Below are positions 26,172 to 35,695 of a stretch of 64,000 bases of DNA, piece after piece. How positions within the stretch are numbered: position 1 is the first letter of the stretch; each line of letters opens with the position of its first letter. The DNA is from Granulosicoccus sp964390335 (GTDB lineage Bacteria > Pseudomonadota > Gammaproteobacteria > Granulosicoccales > Granulosicoccaceae), in assembly GCA_964390335.1 (NCBI GenBank), contig CAYMHU010000014.1:1-64000 (forward strand), written 5' to 3'. The position numbers were made by a program, and so were the translations under genes. A model generated the notes under the pieces. That model did no database searches. It was given only the letters and a program-made list of their open reading frames with translations, and was not told the DNA's origin.

Positions 26172-27473
26172 GTGCGAATTCATCTAAGTGCGCTTGGCTG
26201 CCGCCTGAACGAAGCCGAGCTAGAACAATGGGCCGGTGCGTTTAGTGCCGCTGGCGACCAGGTCACAGCTTCTGCAGAAGACGCCGACGTAATGGTCTTA
26301 AATACTTGCGCCGTCACCAGTGAAGCGGTCAGAAAGTCCCGACAACGCGTGCAAAGATTGCAGCGGGCCAACCCCGAAGCCAAATTGGTCATATCAGGGT
26401 GTTACAGCTCGCTTGAGTCCCCAAAGGCGTTAGCGGAACTGGGCGTTGATCTTATTGTCCCAAATACCAACAAAGAAGATTTGGTTCCGCTGACTCGCGC
26501 TGAGTTTCAGCAGCCCACTATGCCTGAAAGCGCAACAGTGCCCGCTGAGAGTGCACTGTTTCAGCGCAACCGTCACAGAGCGTTTATTAAAATTCAGGAT
26601 GGTTGCCGGTATCGATGTACATTTTGCATTGTTACGGTTGCACGCGGTAGCGAACGCAGCAGACGCATCGAAACCATTGTGGCTGAAGTCAACAAGCTTG
26701 TGGACGATGGCGTGCATGAAGTTGTGTTAACAGGTGTGCATGTGGGAGGCTATGGCAGCGATATCGATTCAGACCTTTACACGTTGGTAAACACGCTTTT
26801 AACCGACACCGATATACCTCGCATTCGATTCGCGTCGGTCGAGCCCTGGGACTTATCGGAACACTTTCTTACGTTGTTCGAAAATAGCCGTGTGCAACCA
26901 CATATGCACCTGCCTTTGCAAAGCGGCAGTGATACTGTCTTGCGGCGCATGGCTCGCCGGTGCAAAACGGCTGACTTCAAAGCGCTGGCCGATCAACTGC
27001 GAGCACAAGTGCCGCACTTTAATCTAACAACCGATATTATCGTTGGCTTTCCGGGAGAGACCGAACAGGAATGGGCCGATTCACTCGACTTCATCCAAAC
27101 CATGAATTTTGGGCATATTCATATTTTTAGCTATTCTCAGCGTGAGGGAACCAAAGCTGCCACCCTACCCAATCAGATTCCCAAGGCAGTCCGGCAGGAG
27201 CGCAGTCGAATTTTGCATCAACTGGCTGCTGAGCAAAAATTGAACATTCTGGAAAATGCAGTGCAGCAACACACCATGCCAGTACCGGTGCTTTGGGAAC
27301 GAGGTGAACAGCTGCAAAATGGTCAAATAAAACACAGTGGCTATACCCCAAACTACCTGAAGGTAAGCACACTCAGTGATACCGATATCGCTAACCAAGT
27401 ACTACCCACAAAGCTAATAAACGTTGAAGACGGTGTACTGTGGGGCATGATTGAAGAAACGCCAACACCTTGA
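26172..27473 (+). CDS. mtaB: tRNA t6A37 methylthiotransferase MtaB
   Basis: A 433-residue radical-SAM methylthiotransferase that converts t6A to ms2t6A at tRNA position 37. The N-terminal UPF0004 domain has the cluster cysteines in SALGCRLNEAE, LNTCAVT and SGCYSS. The radical-SAM CxxxCxxC motif is DGCRYRCTFCIV. The C-terminal TRAM-like part is short. The start is the GTG at 26172, because the family begins almost directly with the GCRLN block and no better codon precedes it. No clear ribosome-binding site is visible. It is divergent from the OmpA-domain gene. Confidence 0.93.
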   Translation: MRIHLSALGCRLNEAELEQWAGAFSAAGDQVTASAEDADVMVLNTCAVTSEAVRKSRQRVQRLQRANPEAKLVISGCYSSLESPKALAELGVDLIVPNTNKEDLVPLTRAEFQQPTMPESATVPAESALFQRNRHRAFIKIQDGCRYRCTFCIVTVARGSERSRRIETIVAEVNKLVDDGVHEVVLTGVHVGGYGSDIDSDLYTLVNTLLTDTDIPRIRFASVEPWDLSEHFLTLFENSRVQPHMHLPLQSGSDTVLRRMARRCKTADFKALADQLRAQVPHFNLTTDIIVGFPGETEQEWADSLDFIQTMNFGHIHIFSYSQREGTKAATLPNQIPKAVRQERSRILHQLAAEQKLNILENAVQQHTMPVPVLWERGEQLQNGQIKHSGYTPNYLKVSTLSDTDIANQVLPTKLINVEDGVLWGMIEETPTP

Positions 27474-27540
27474 TATTTGAGCGCAAGAAGTAGCAATTTC
27501 GCCTAACATCAATTTACATGTAAGAAGTATTGGCATTACC

Positions 27541-27546
27541 TATAAT
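27541..27546 (+). promoter_or_regulatory. possible -10 element upstream of the pyruvate dehydrogenase operon
   Basis: A perfect TATAAT hexamer 115 bases before aceE. No good -35 lies at the right spacing (TTTACA is 22 bases upstream), so this is weak evidence for a promoter. Confidence 0.25.
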
Positions 27547-27661
27547 TTCCATAGTCGGCATTAATAATGAATTCACAAGGGCTTTGAACCGACAGAAACC
27601 ACGTCGTACTTGGCTAATCGTACAATTCTGGCAGCCTGACGACTCACACCACGGAAACTGA

Positions 27662-30325
27662 ATGGCACACGATCAAACCACTGATATTGACGAAATTGAA
27701 ACGCAGGAGTGGCTAGAAGCACTCGATGCAGTCATCGAGCGCGAGGGCCCTGAACGAGCACATTATTTACTCGAACGGCTCATCGACAAATCCCGCCGTT
27801 CCGGTGCCAATATCCCCTACACCGCCAGTACCGCATACGTCAATACCATCCCACCGCATCTGGAACAGCTGAACCCAGGTGATCAGGAAATGGAACACCG
27901 TATTCGTTCCATGATTCGCTGGAATGCGACCGCGATGGTATTACGCGCGAACCGAGACAACTCAGGTTTGGGTGGCCACATATCCAGTTTCGCATCAGCT
28001 GCCACCATTTACGATGTTGGCTTCAACCATTTCTTCCATGCTCCAACGACAGACCACGGCGGCGATTTAATCCATTTTCAAGGTCACTCAGCGCCGGGCA
28101 TCTATGCGCGATCGTTTCTCGAAGGTCGATTAACGGAAGACGATCTCGATGGGTTCCGACGCGAAGTCGACGGTGAAGGCTTGTCATCTTACCCACACCC
28201 ATGGCTAATGCCTGAGTACTGGCAGTTCCCTACAGTCTCCATGGGTTGGTGCTCGTTAACTTCCATTTATCAAGCGCGCTTCATGAAGTATCTACAACAC
28301 CGGGGATTGGCTAAAACCGATAACCGCAAAGTGTGGGCCTTCCTCGGCGACGGTGAAATGGATGAGCCAGAATCACTTGGCGCAATTTCGTTGGCGGGTC
28401 GCGAGAAACTCGACAACCTTGTTTTCGTCGTGAACTGTAATTTACAACGCCTCGACGGCCCGGTTCGCGGCAACAGTAAAATTATTCAAGAACTTGAATC
28501 CATATTCCGTGGTGCCGGATGGAACGTCATTAAAGTGATTTGGGGCTCTTACTGGGACCCACTACTAGCTCGCGATAAAAGCGGCAAGCTTGCGCAACTG
28601 ATGATGGAAACGGTTGACGGTGAATATCAGAACTGTAAAGCCAAAGGCGGCGCGTACACACGTGAACACTTTTTTGGAAAGTACCCCGAAACAAAAGCGT
28701 TAGTTGCAAACATGAGCGATGAAGACATCTGGCGTTTGAATCGTGGTGGTCACGACCCTCACAAGCTGTACGCAGCTTATGATGCCGCAACAAAACATAC
28801 CGGCCAACCAACCATTATCCTGGCCAAGACGGTTAAAGGTTATGGTATGGGCGAATCTGGCGAGGGTACTAACGCCACGCACCAACAAAAAGCGATGGAC
28901 ATGGTATCGCTTAAAAAAATGCGCGATCGATTCGGCATTCCGCTCACTGATGAGCAAGTGGAAAATTTGGAATACGTTAAACCCGAGCCCGATAGCCCCG
29001 AGATCAAATATTTACAGGAGCGCCGCAAGGCTCTAGGTGGTTTTCTACCACAGCGTAAAAAATTCGCAGAACCCCTAGAAGTACCGCCATTGAGTGACTT
29101 CAACAAATTACTTGAAGGTTCCGGCGATCGTGAGATGTCAACAACCATGGCGTTCGTACGCATACTCACATTGCTGACGCGCGACAAAAAGATTGGCAAG
29201 AATATCGTCCCGATCGTACCGGATGAAGCACGCACGTTTGGTATGGAAGGCATGTTTCGTCAACTAGGTATCTATTCGTCTGTTGGCCAACTATATGAGC
29301 CTCAGGATCGCGATCAGATCATGTACTACAAGGAAGATAAATCGGGACAAATTCTGGAAGAAGGTATTACCGAAGCTGGGGGTATGGCAAGCTGGCTTGC
29401 AGCCGCAACAGCCTACAGCACGCATGGCGTAAATATGATTCCGTTTTATATTTACTATTCCATGTTTGGCTTTCAGCGCATTGGTGATTTAGCCTGGCTT
29501 GCCGGCGATATGCGTGCATGCGGCTTTATGATTGGTGGTACGGCCGGTCGCACAACATTGAACGGTGAAGGCCTACAACACGAAGATGGTCACTCTTTGG
29601 TGTTATCAAACACCATCCCCAACTGCATCAGTTACGACCCTTGCTACAGCTATGAAATGGCGGTCATCATCCAGCACGGTATGTATCGCATGCTGGAACA
29701 AAAAGAATCGGTGTATTTTTACATAACAGCGATGAACGAAAACTATGTTCATCCGGCTATGCCCGAAGGTGCTGAGGAAGGCATCATCAAAGGAATTTAT
29801 AAGTTGAAGAGTACCGGTAGCAAAAACAAATTGAGTGTGCGCTTACTGGGCGGTGGCACGATATTACGCGAAGTCTTAGCGGCAGCCGAAATGTTGTCCA
29901 ATGACTGGAACATCGATGCCGATATATTCAGCGTGACAAGCTTTAATGAATTGGCGCGCGACGGTTTGGCGACCGAGCGTTGGAACATGCTGCATCCACA
30001 GGAAACACCTCGTGTCCCATTTATCACGTCGGTGCTTGGAGACGATGACTCGCCCGTGATCAGCTCAACCGACTACATGAAGTCGTATTCAGACCAGGTT
30101 CGCGAATACGTTCCAGCCAATTTTGTTGCATTGGGAACGGATGGATTTGGACGTTCAGACACCCGCGAAAAACTACGCGAATTTTTTGAAGTTGATCGCC
30201 GCTACGTAACCATAGCTGCGCTACACGCGTTGGCCATGGATGGGAAAATCGAGAACTCGGTTGTTGCAAATGCCATACAGCAATATGCCGTAGATCCAGA
30301 TAAACCCAATCCAACAACGGTTTGA
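27662..30325 (+). CDS. aceE: pyruvate dehydrogenase E1 component, homodimeric type
   Basis: An 887-residue thiamine-diphosphate enzyme that decarboxylates pyruvate and acetylates the lipoyl arm of AceF. The length equals that of the enterobacterial enzyme. The ThDP/Mg motif GDGEMDEPES...NCNLQRLDGPV is clear, as are the N-terminal HRIRSMIRWNATAMV and the GHISSFASAATIYDVG active-site region. First gene of the aceE-aceF-lpdA operon; aceF follows after 10 bases. GGAA lies 6 bases before the ATG. Confidence 0.97.
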   Translation: MAHDQTTDIDEIETQEWLEALDAVIEREGPERAHYLLERLIDKSRRSGANIPYTASTAYVNTIPPHLEQLNPGDQEMEHRIRSMIRWNATAMVLRANRDNSGLGGHISSFASAATIYDVGFNHFFHAPTTDHGGDLIHFQGHSAPGIYARSFLEGRLTEDDLDGFRREVDGEGLSSYPHPWLMPEYWQFPTVSMGWCSLTSIYQARFMKYLQHRGLAKTDNRKVWAFLGDGEMDEPESLGAISLAGREKLDNLVFVVNCNLQRLDGPVRGNSKIIQELESIFRGAGWNVIKVIWGSYWDPLLARDKSGKLAQLMMETVDGEYQNCKAKGGAYTREHFFGKYPETKALVANMSDEDIWRLNRGGHDPHKLYAAYDAATKHTGQPTIILAKTVKGYGMGESGEGTNATHQQKAMDMVSLKKMRDRFGIPLTDEQVENLEYVKPEPDSPEIKYLQERRKALGGFLPQRKKFAEPLEVPPLSDFNKLLEGSGDREMSTTMAFVRILTLLTRDKKIGKNIVPIVPDEARTFGMEGMFRQLGIYSSVGQLYEPQDRDQIMYYKEDKSGQILEEGITEAGGMASWLAAATAYSTHGVNMIPFYIYYSMFGFQRIGDLAWLAGDMRACGFMIGGTAGRTTLNGEGLQHEDGHSLVLSNTIPNCISYDPCYSYEMAVIIQHGMYRMLEQKESVYFYITAMNENYVHPAMPEGAEEGIIKGIYKLKSTGSKNKLSVRLLGGGTILREVLAAAEMLSNDWNIDADIFSVTSFNELARDGLATERWNMLHPQETPRVPFITSVLGDDDSPVISSTDYMKSYSDQVREYVPANFVALGTDGFGRSDTREKLREFFEVDRRYVTIAALHALAMDGKIENSVVANAIQQYAVDPDKPNPTTV

Positions 30326-30335
30326 GGATAAGGCA

Positions 30336-31712
30336 ATGACGAATCAAACCGAAAAAACAATCCCAATAGTTGTACCCGATATTGGCGGCTCTGAAAATGT
30401 AGAGATCATTGAAATCCTTGTGTCGGTAGGTGATCAAATCAGTGTGGATGATTCACTGCTTACACTTGAAAGTGACAAAGCCAGTATGGAAATCCCCGCA
30501 TCGGCGGATGGTGTTATCGACAGCATCAGCGTTGCTGTTGGCGATACCGTGAACGAAGGCGATACTATTGGTACGCTGCAAATAATTAATTCGGCCACTG
30601 CCGACGCCGGTGCAGAAGTCAAAGAAGCGCCAGTTCCCGAGCCAAAGCAAGAACCCGAAGCTGCGGCCGCGCCTACCCCTGCAACCGAAACTGCAGCTGC
30701 TGATACCGCACCAGAACCTAAACCTGCAGCCACAAAGCCTGATGCGCAGCGCAGCACAACCTCTCCAACTGCACATATTAGCGATGAAGCCATGAAGCTG
30801 GCCCATGCCAGTCCCGGCGTGCGGCGCTACGCACGTGAGCACGGCGTTGATCTGTCGCTGGTTACTGGCACAGGACCAAAAGAGCGAATTCTAACGAGCG
30901 ACGTTCAGGCATTCATTAAAAACGCACTTGAAGGCATCGGGTCTAACTACGGCGCACAGGCCTCGCATGCCACGTCAGGCATTCCTCAGTTACCGGAAAT
31001 TGATTTCACACGATTTGGTGAAATTGAGCGGGTTGAACTCAGCCGCATAAACAAACTTAGCGCCAGCAACTTGCATAGAGCCTGGCTCAATATTCCATTG
31101 GTAACGCATCATGAAGAAGCGGACATCACCGATATGGAAGCGTTTCGAAAAGCATTGAAAGCCAAGCAAAAGGAAGGCGATGCCAAAATCACCGGTTTGG
31201 CCTTTCACATGAAAGCACTGGCGAACACACTCAAAGCATTTCCAAAGGTGAATTCATCACTCACACCGGATGGTCAGGCACTGTTCTACAAAAAGTATTT
31301 CCATATTGGCATTGCGGTGGATACCCCTAACGGATTAGTTGTACCCGTTTTTAAAGACGTGGATAAAAAGAGCATCTCTGAGTTAGCCGTGGAAATGGCT
31401 GATGTCAGCCAGCGAGCTCGCGCGAAAAAACTCAAGCCAGATGAAATGCAAGGTGCAAGCATGACTATATCGAGTTTGGGCGGCATTGGCGGGACGGCAT
31501 TTACTCCACTTATTAACCCACCTGAGGTAGCTATTCTCGGTATTGCACGAGCTCGCATGCAACCGGTTTGGGATGGTGAGAAATTCGAGCCGCGCTTAAT
31601 GTGCCCACTTGATCTTAGTTACGATCATCGCGTAGTCGACGGTGCTGACGCCGCTCGCTTCATGGTGCACTATCGCAACGTTATTCAAGATATTCGCAAT
31701 CTGCTTATTTAA
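30336..31712 (+). CDS. aceF: dihydrolipoyllysine acetyltransferase (PDH E2)
   Basis: A 458-residue E2 core of the pyruvate dehydrogenase complex. It has one lipoyl domain (about 8-82, lipoyl lysine K48 in ESDKASME), a long Ala/Pro/Glu linker (about 85-145), a peripheral-subunit-binding domain (ASPGVRRYAREHGVDLSLVTGTGPKERI) and the catalytic acyltransferase domain ending with the active-site run SYDHRVVDGADAARF. A single lipoyl domain is fewer than the three of E. coli, but a second type is carried on the neighbouring LpdA. GAGGATAAGG precedes the ATG. Confidence 0.96.
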   Translation: MTNQTEKTIPIVVPDIGGSENVEIIEILVSVGDQISVDDSLLTLESDKASMEIPASADGVIDSISVAVGDTVNEGDTIGTLQIINSATADAGAEVKEAPVPEPKQEPEAAAAPTPATETAAADTAPEPKPAATKPDAQRSTTSPTAHISDEAMKLAHASPGVRRYAREHGVDLSLVTGTGPKERILTSDVQAFIKNALEGIGSNYGAQASHATSGIPQLPEIDFTRFGEIERVELSRINKLSASNLHRAWLNIPLVTHHEEADITDMEAFRKALKAKQKEGDAKITGLAFHMKALANTLKAFPKVNSSLTPDGQALFYKKYFHIGIAVDTPNGLVVPVFKDVDKKSISELAVEMADVSQRARAKKLKPDEMQGASMTISSLGGIGGTAFTPLINPPEVAILGIARARMQPVWDGEKFEPRLMCPLDLSYDHRVVDGADAARFMVHYRNVIQDIRNLLI

Positions 31713-31747
31713 CTTCGCATTTCCTTGCTCACGTAAGGAATTTTAAA

Positions 31748-31777
31748 ATGCTATTCGTCAACACAGACAGACTATGA
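31748..31777 (+). CDS. nine-codon leader ORF overlapping the lpdA start
   Basis: ATG at 31748 opens a nine-codon frame (MLFVNTDRL) ending in TGA at 31775-31777, which overlaps the lpdA ATG (31774-31776) as ATGA. An AAGGA ribosome-binding site (31735-31739) sits 8 bases before the leader ATG, while lpdA itself has no recognisable site. This is the geometry of a translational-coupling minicistron. Expression is not shown. Confidence 0.45.
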   Translation: MLFVNTDRL

Positions 31778-33537
31778 GTGAATTGAAAACAATCCAGCTG
31801 CCCGATATCGGCGACTTCGACTCGGTAGAAGTGATAGAAGTATTGGTCAATGTTGGCGATGTGATCGAAATGGAAACTTCACTGATAACAGTGGAGAGCG
31901 ACAAAGCCAGTATGGAAATCCCCGCCCCGTTTGCAGGCACGGTTACCAACGTCATGGTTAAAGCAGGCGACAAAGTATCGATTGGCAGCGATCTATTGGT
32001 GGTAGAGGCTAGCGAAGAAGTCAGCACAAACGATGCTCCAGCTGACGTCAACCCAAGCACCACTTCAAACCCTGAACTAAACACTGCAGCCGTTAACACA
32101 GTTGATGTTGATGTCGGTAGCAATAACGATATCAGCGATGCTGACTACGACTTGGTTGTCATTGGCGCGGGCCCCGGCGGGTACACTGCCGCGTTCAGAG
32201 CAGCCGACTTGGGAAACAAGGTTTTACTGATTGAGCGCTACAGCGATTTGGGCGGCGTTTGTTTAAACGTAGGCTGTATTCCTTCCAAGGCACTACTGCA
32301 TACTGCTGCGGTTATCGAAGAAACACGTACCATGGGTGATCACGGTGTCACGTTTGCTGAACCCACAATCGATATAGAGAAATTACGAGGCTTTAAAGAA
32401 AACGTTATCGGGCAACTGACTGGTGGATTGGCAGGCCTTGCTAAACAGCGAAAAGTTAGCGTCATGCACGGAAACGCTCAATTCACTTCTGCCAACACGA
32501 TATCAATAGATGGCAAAACCACCATTAGTTTTAAACACGCCATTATTGCAGCGGGCTCGCAAAGTATCAAAATCCCCGGCCTGCCCTATGACGATGATCG
32601 TCTTATGGACTCGACCGGTGCGCTTGCACTTGCTGACATACCTAAACGATTGCTGGTTATTGGCGGTGGCATCATCGGTCTTGAAATGGGCTGCGTTTAT
32701 GCAGGGCTTGGCTCGAAGGTCACGGTGGTCGAACTTTCTGAAGGGTTAATTCCGGGATGCGACCGAGATTTAGTACGCCCACTTGAAAAGCGTTTACGAA
32801 AACAGTTTGAAAACATTTTCCTTGGCGCAAAGGTGACTAACGTAGAAAGTACCGACCAAGGTTTACATGCAACATTTGAAGGCGGAAAAGCGCCGCAAGA
32901 AGACACCTTTGACCGGGTACTACTGGCAGTCGGACGAAGCCCGAATGGTAAGAAGATAAACGCTGAAGCGGCAGGTATTAACGTTGATGAACGCGGCTTT
33001 ATCCCTGTTGATTCACAACAGCGCACGAACGTTGAGCATATATTCGCTATCGGCGATATTGTTGGACAACCCATGCTCGCTCACAAAGCAACTCATGAAG
33101 GCAAAGTAGCAGCAGAGGTGATCAGTGGCCATAAAGCGTACTTCGATGCCAAAACCATCCCATCTGTGGCGTACACCGACCCTGAAGTCGCATGGATGGG
33201 ACTAACCGAAACAGAAGCGAAAGAGCAAAACATTGCGATTGAAAAAGCCAGCTTCCCGTGGGCTGCCAGTGGCAGATCACTCAGCATGGCTCGCAATGAA
33301 GGCATCACCAAAGTGATTTACGAACCGGAAACCAAGCGTATCCTTGGTGCCGGCATGGTAGGGCCCAACGCCGGGGAATTAATTGCTGAAGCGGTATTAG
33401 CACTGGAGATGGGTGCCGACATCCAGGACATCGCGCTAACGGTTCACCCCCATCCTACCCTGGCTGAAACGTTTAACTTCGCGTGTGAAGTAGCTGAAGG
33501 TACGGTTACCGACATATATGTGCCAACGAAAAAATGA
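31774..33537 (+). CDS. lpdA: dihydrolipoamide dehydrogenase with N-terminal lipoyl domain (PDH E3)
   Basis: A 587-residue E3. Residues 1-80 form a lipoyl domain (lipoyl lysine K44 in ESDKASME), joined by an Asn/Thr-rich linker to the flavoprotein. The latter shows the FAD motif VVIGAGPGGYTAAFRAADLG, the redox-active disulfide in GGVCLNVGCIPSKALL, the NAD motif LVIGGGIIGLEMG, and the C-terminal His of HPHPTLAET. Lipoyl-E3 fusions are known in several proteobacterial PDH complexes. It regenerates oxidised lipoamide on AceF. Translation may depend on the overlapping leader ORF. Confidence 0.96.
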   Translation: MSELKTIQLPDIGDFDSVEVIEVLVNVGDVIEMETSLITVESDKASMEIPAPFAGTVTNVMVKAGDKVSIGSDLLVVEASEEVSTNDAPADVNPSTTSNPELNTAAVNTVDVDVGSNNDISDADYDLVVIGAGPGGYTAAFRAADLGNKVLLIERYSDLGGVCLNVGCIPSKALLHTAAVIEETRTMGDHGVTFAEPTIDIEKLRGFKENVIGQLTGGLAGLAKQRKVSVMHGNAQFTSANTISIDGKTTISFKHAIIAAGSQSIKIPGLPYDDDRLMDSTGALALADIPKRLLVIGGGIIGLEMGCVYAGLGSKVTVVELSEGLIPGCDRDLVRPLEKRLRKQFENIFLGAKVTNVESTDQGLHATFEGGKAPQEDTFDRVLLAVGRSPNGKKINAEAAGINVDERGFIPVDSQQRTNVEHIFAIGDIVGQPMLAHKATHEGKVAAEVISGHKAYFDAKTIPSVAYTDPEVAWMGLTETEAKEQNIAIEKASFPWAASGRSLSMARNEGITKVIYEPETKRILGAGMVGPNAGELIAEAVLALEMGADIQDIALTVHPHPTLAETFNFACEVAEGTVTDIYVPTKK

Positions 33538-33546
33538 GTGTGTACT

Positions 33547-33564
33547 GGCGTGAATCAACACGCC
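33547..33564. terminator. weak hairpin between convergent lpdA and hydantoinase genes
   Basis: A 6-bp GC-rich stem (GGCGTG/CACGCC) with a 6-base loop, 9 bases after the lpdA stop. There is no T-run, so a termination role is uncertain. Confidence 0.3.
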
Positions 33565-33572
33565 GGACTCAC

Positions 33573-35570
33573 TTAGTCTTGCACGAGGCTGGCGGGCCTG
33601 CCAGCGGCAACCGCGATAATACGTGACTCAAAAAACACTTTCTCACCCGCATTGTCAACGATATTGTCATGTCGTTTGTGTTCAACACTGATTGAAGAGG
33701 CTCCAGCCTCACGCGCTTTATTTTCAGCCTGCAGACGCGCTTCAGCAATGGCCGCTTCCGCGGCAGCTTCCAAATCATCGTATAGCTTTGTACCGCTACT
33801 AAAATGCACGTTAACGTTCTTACCACCAGCCGGCGTGATTACAATTTCAAATTGTTGTCGAATGCTACCGACTACTGCGCCTAGCGCATTGGCCACACCG
33901 CCTAGCTCGGGCAAGATCGCTGTTGTGTTTAACCACTTAGCCGCCTTAGGATAATAACTGTTTACCGGTGCACCTAATCCAATGAACGGAAACTGTAGCG
34001 CTGCTTGTATTTGCAATTCGCTATCGGGAGTGTCAACAAAAGTACTGGCCAATAGCGCGCGCTGAGATTCACTTAACCCGGTATTAAACCGGGAGGCTTT
34101 AGACATCTGTTGCGACAATTGCGTTTCAAGCATAGCTAACGCACTTAAACGCGATACAGCATCGATTATATGTTGTGAAAACTGCTCTACCGAATCGAAC
34201 TCCTTACCCAGATTTTGCGCGCTGTAACGCATTAACAGACGCGCTGCTAACACGGCTGCATCTGTATCCCAGCCAGATTGCCGACCAATAATATGGCTCG
34301 CATCACTCGGCGTAAACCCTGCGCGCAACACAATGCCACGTTGTGTTAATCGAGCCATGGCTCGGTCCAACGTTTGATCCTCAAACACGGTTTGCACAGC
34401 AATTGGTTTTAACTGAATACGTTCCCACAACTCCAATTGTTGTTTTGTCAGGTCTGTGGGTTCGGCCGCATGCGCCAGCACAAACTCAGCACTGTGAGTT
34501 GTGCTATACGGCAACTCAAGTTGCTTGTGCATATCCGGCATCAGCTCTGGGTAATCTTTTATTAATAAACTAATCGGTAACACGCGCTCTGGACCAATGT
34601 GAAATTCACGCTGCTCGCGGTTGTAAACCACCCGACTATCCCCACCTAATCCAAACGTGCGCACATCGATCGCCTCAACCATTGTTCGCCAGCCTCCGAC
34701 TGTTGCGCCCTGCGGATTCAGACTGGGTTTTGAATCTCTTATCATGGCAATATCGGTTGTGGTCCCTCCCATGTCCGATACCAACAACATGGGTTCGTTA
34801 CACAAAAACTGCGCACCCACAACACTTGCAGCCGGACCACTTAATATGGTTTCAACCGGAGATTGCTGGGCAATCGCTGCACTGACGAGCGAACCATCTC
34901 CTTTAACCACCATTAAAGGTGCTTCAACGGACAATTCTTCCAGCAATACGTTGGCAGCGTTCAATAATGATCTGATCATGGGAATGAGTCGCGCGTTCAG
35001 CAGCGCTGTTAATGCGCGTCGCGGGGCATCGAGTCCACTACTTAATGTGTGGCCGCAACTGACAGGCTTGCCGGTTAATTCGGAAATTAAGTCTCGTGCA
35101 CGCAGTTCGTGCTCCGGATTTCGAACAGCGAAAACCGATGACACAGCATAGGCTTCCACTGCATCATTCACAGTGCTTATAAGCTGAGTTAACGCGTTTT
35201 CATCCAGGGCGCATGCCATATCACCTGACGCCAGATGCCCTCCGGCAATAAAACCGTGCGGATCGTTACCCAGGGCATCGCTTAACCGTGCGCGCTTGAG
35301 CTGTTCGGGGCGATAACCGATTAACACCAAACACACTGGCCTACCTCGCCCTTCTACCAATGCATTAGTCGCAAGTGTTGTGGATAAAGATACCAACGTG
35401 ATGGGTTGGTATTGGGGGTCATACACTAATTGCGTGGCCGAACGCAGACCGTCAATCAGATTGGTGTGTGTGGTGAGCGATTTTGCCGATGCCACTACAT
35501 TTTGTTTGTCGTCGATGACCACCGCATCGGTATAAGTGCCGCCTGTGTCCAGGCCAAGTTGATATGCCAC
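33573..35570 (-). CDS. hydantoinase/oxoprolinase family protein (HyuA-type)
   Basis: A 665-residue ASKHA-fold ATP-dependent amidohydrolase subunit. The N-terminal GLDTGGTYTDAVVIDD and the central LLVSDMGGTTTDIAMI are the two phosphate-binding motifs of the family. It normally works with a HyuB partner on hydantoins, 5-oxoproline or acetone-type substrates, but no HyuB gene is nearby, so the substrate is open. Divergent from the first minor-pilin operon and convergent with lpdA. Confidence 0.85.
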   Translation of the reverse strand: MAYQLGLDTGGTYTDAVVIDDKQNVVASAKSLTTHTNLIDGLRSATQLVYDPQYQPITLVSLSTTLATNALVEGRGRPVCLVLIGYRPEQLKRARLSDALGNDPHGFIAGGHLASGDMACALDENALTQLISTVNDAVEAYAVSSVFAVRNPEHELRARDLISELTGKPVSCGHTLSSGLDAPRRALTALLNARLIPMIRSLLNAANVLLEELSVEAPLMVVKGDGSLVSAAIAQQSPVETILSGPAASVVGAQFLCNEPMLLVSDMGGTTTDIAMIRDSKPSLNPQGATVGGWRTMVEAIDVRTFGLGGDSRVVYNREQREFHIGPERVLPISLLIKDYPELMPDMHKQLELPYSTTHSAEFVLAHAAEPTDLTKQQLELWERIQLKPIAVQTVFEDQTLDRAMARLTQRGIVLRAGFTPSDASHIIGRQSGWDTDAAVLAARLLMRYSAQNLGKEFDSVEQFSQHIIDAVSRLSALAMLETQLSQQMSKASRFNTGLSESQRALLASTFVDTPDSELQIQAALQFPFIGLGAPVNSYYPKAAKWLNTTAILPELGGVANALGAVVGSIRQQFEIVITPAGGKNVNVHFSSGTKLYDDLEAAAEAAIAEARLQAENKAREAGASSISVEHKRHDNIVDNAGEKVFFESRIIAVAAGRPASLVQD

Positions 35571-35584
35571 GGGTTTTGCTGTTT

Positions 35585-35600
35585 TGTGAAACGTGTAACA
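35585..35600 (+). promoter_or_regulatory. candidate CRP/Vfr site upstream of the first minor-pilin operon
   Basis: TGTGA-AACGTG-TAACA matches nine of ten positions of the CRP/Vfr core TGTGA-N6-TCACA. It lies about 104 bases before the chosen fimT start and 15 bases from the start of the divergent hydantoinase gene. Confidence 0.45.
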
Positions 35601-35629
35601 ACTATCGTGTAGATGTTACCGGTTGTAAA
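35601..35629 (-). promoter_or_regulatory. candidate promoter for the hydantoinase gene
   Basis: On the minus strand TTTACA (35629-35624), a 17-base spacer and GATAGT (35606-35601), ending 31 bases upstream of the start codon. Confidence 0.35.
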
Positions 35630-35695
35630 CCGTAATCCTGCAAATAGTACGTGGAGTGCCGTTACCTGAACAGAGGACAAGGGGTGACAACACAC

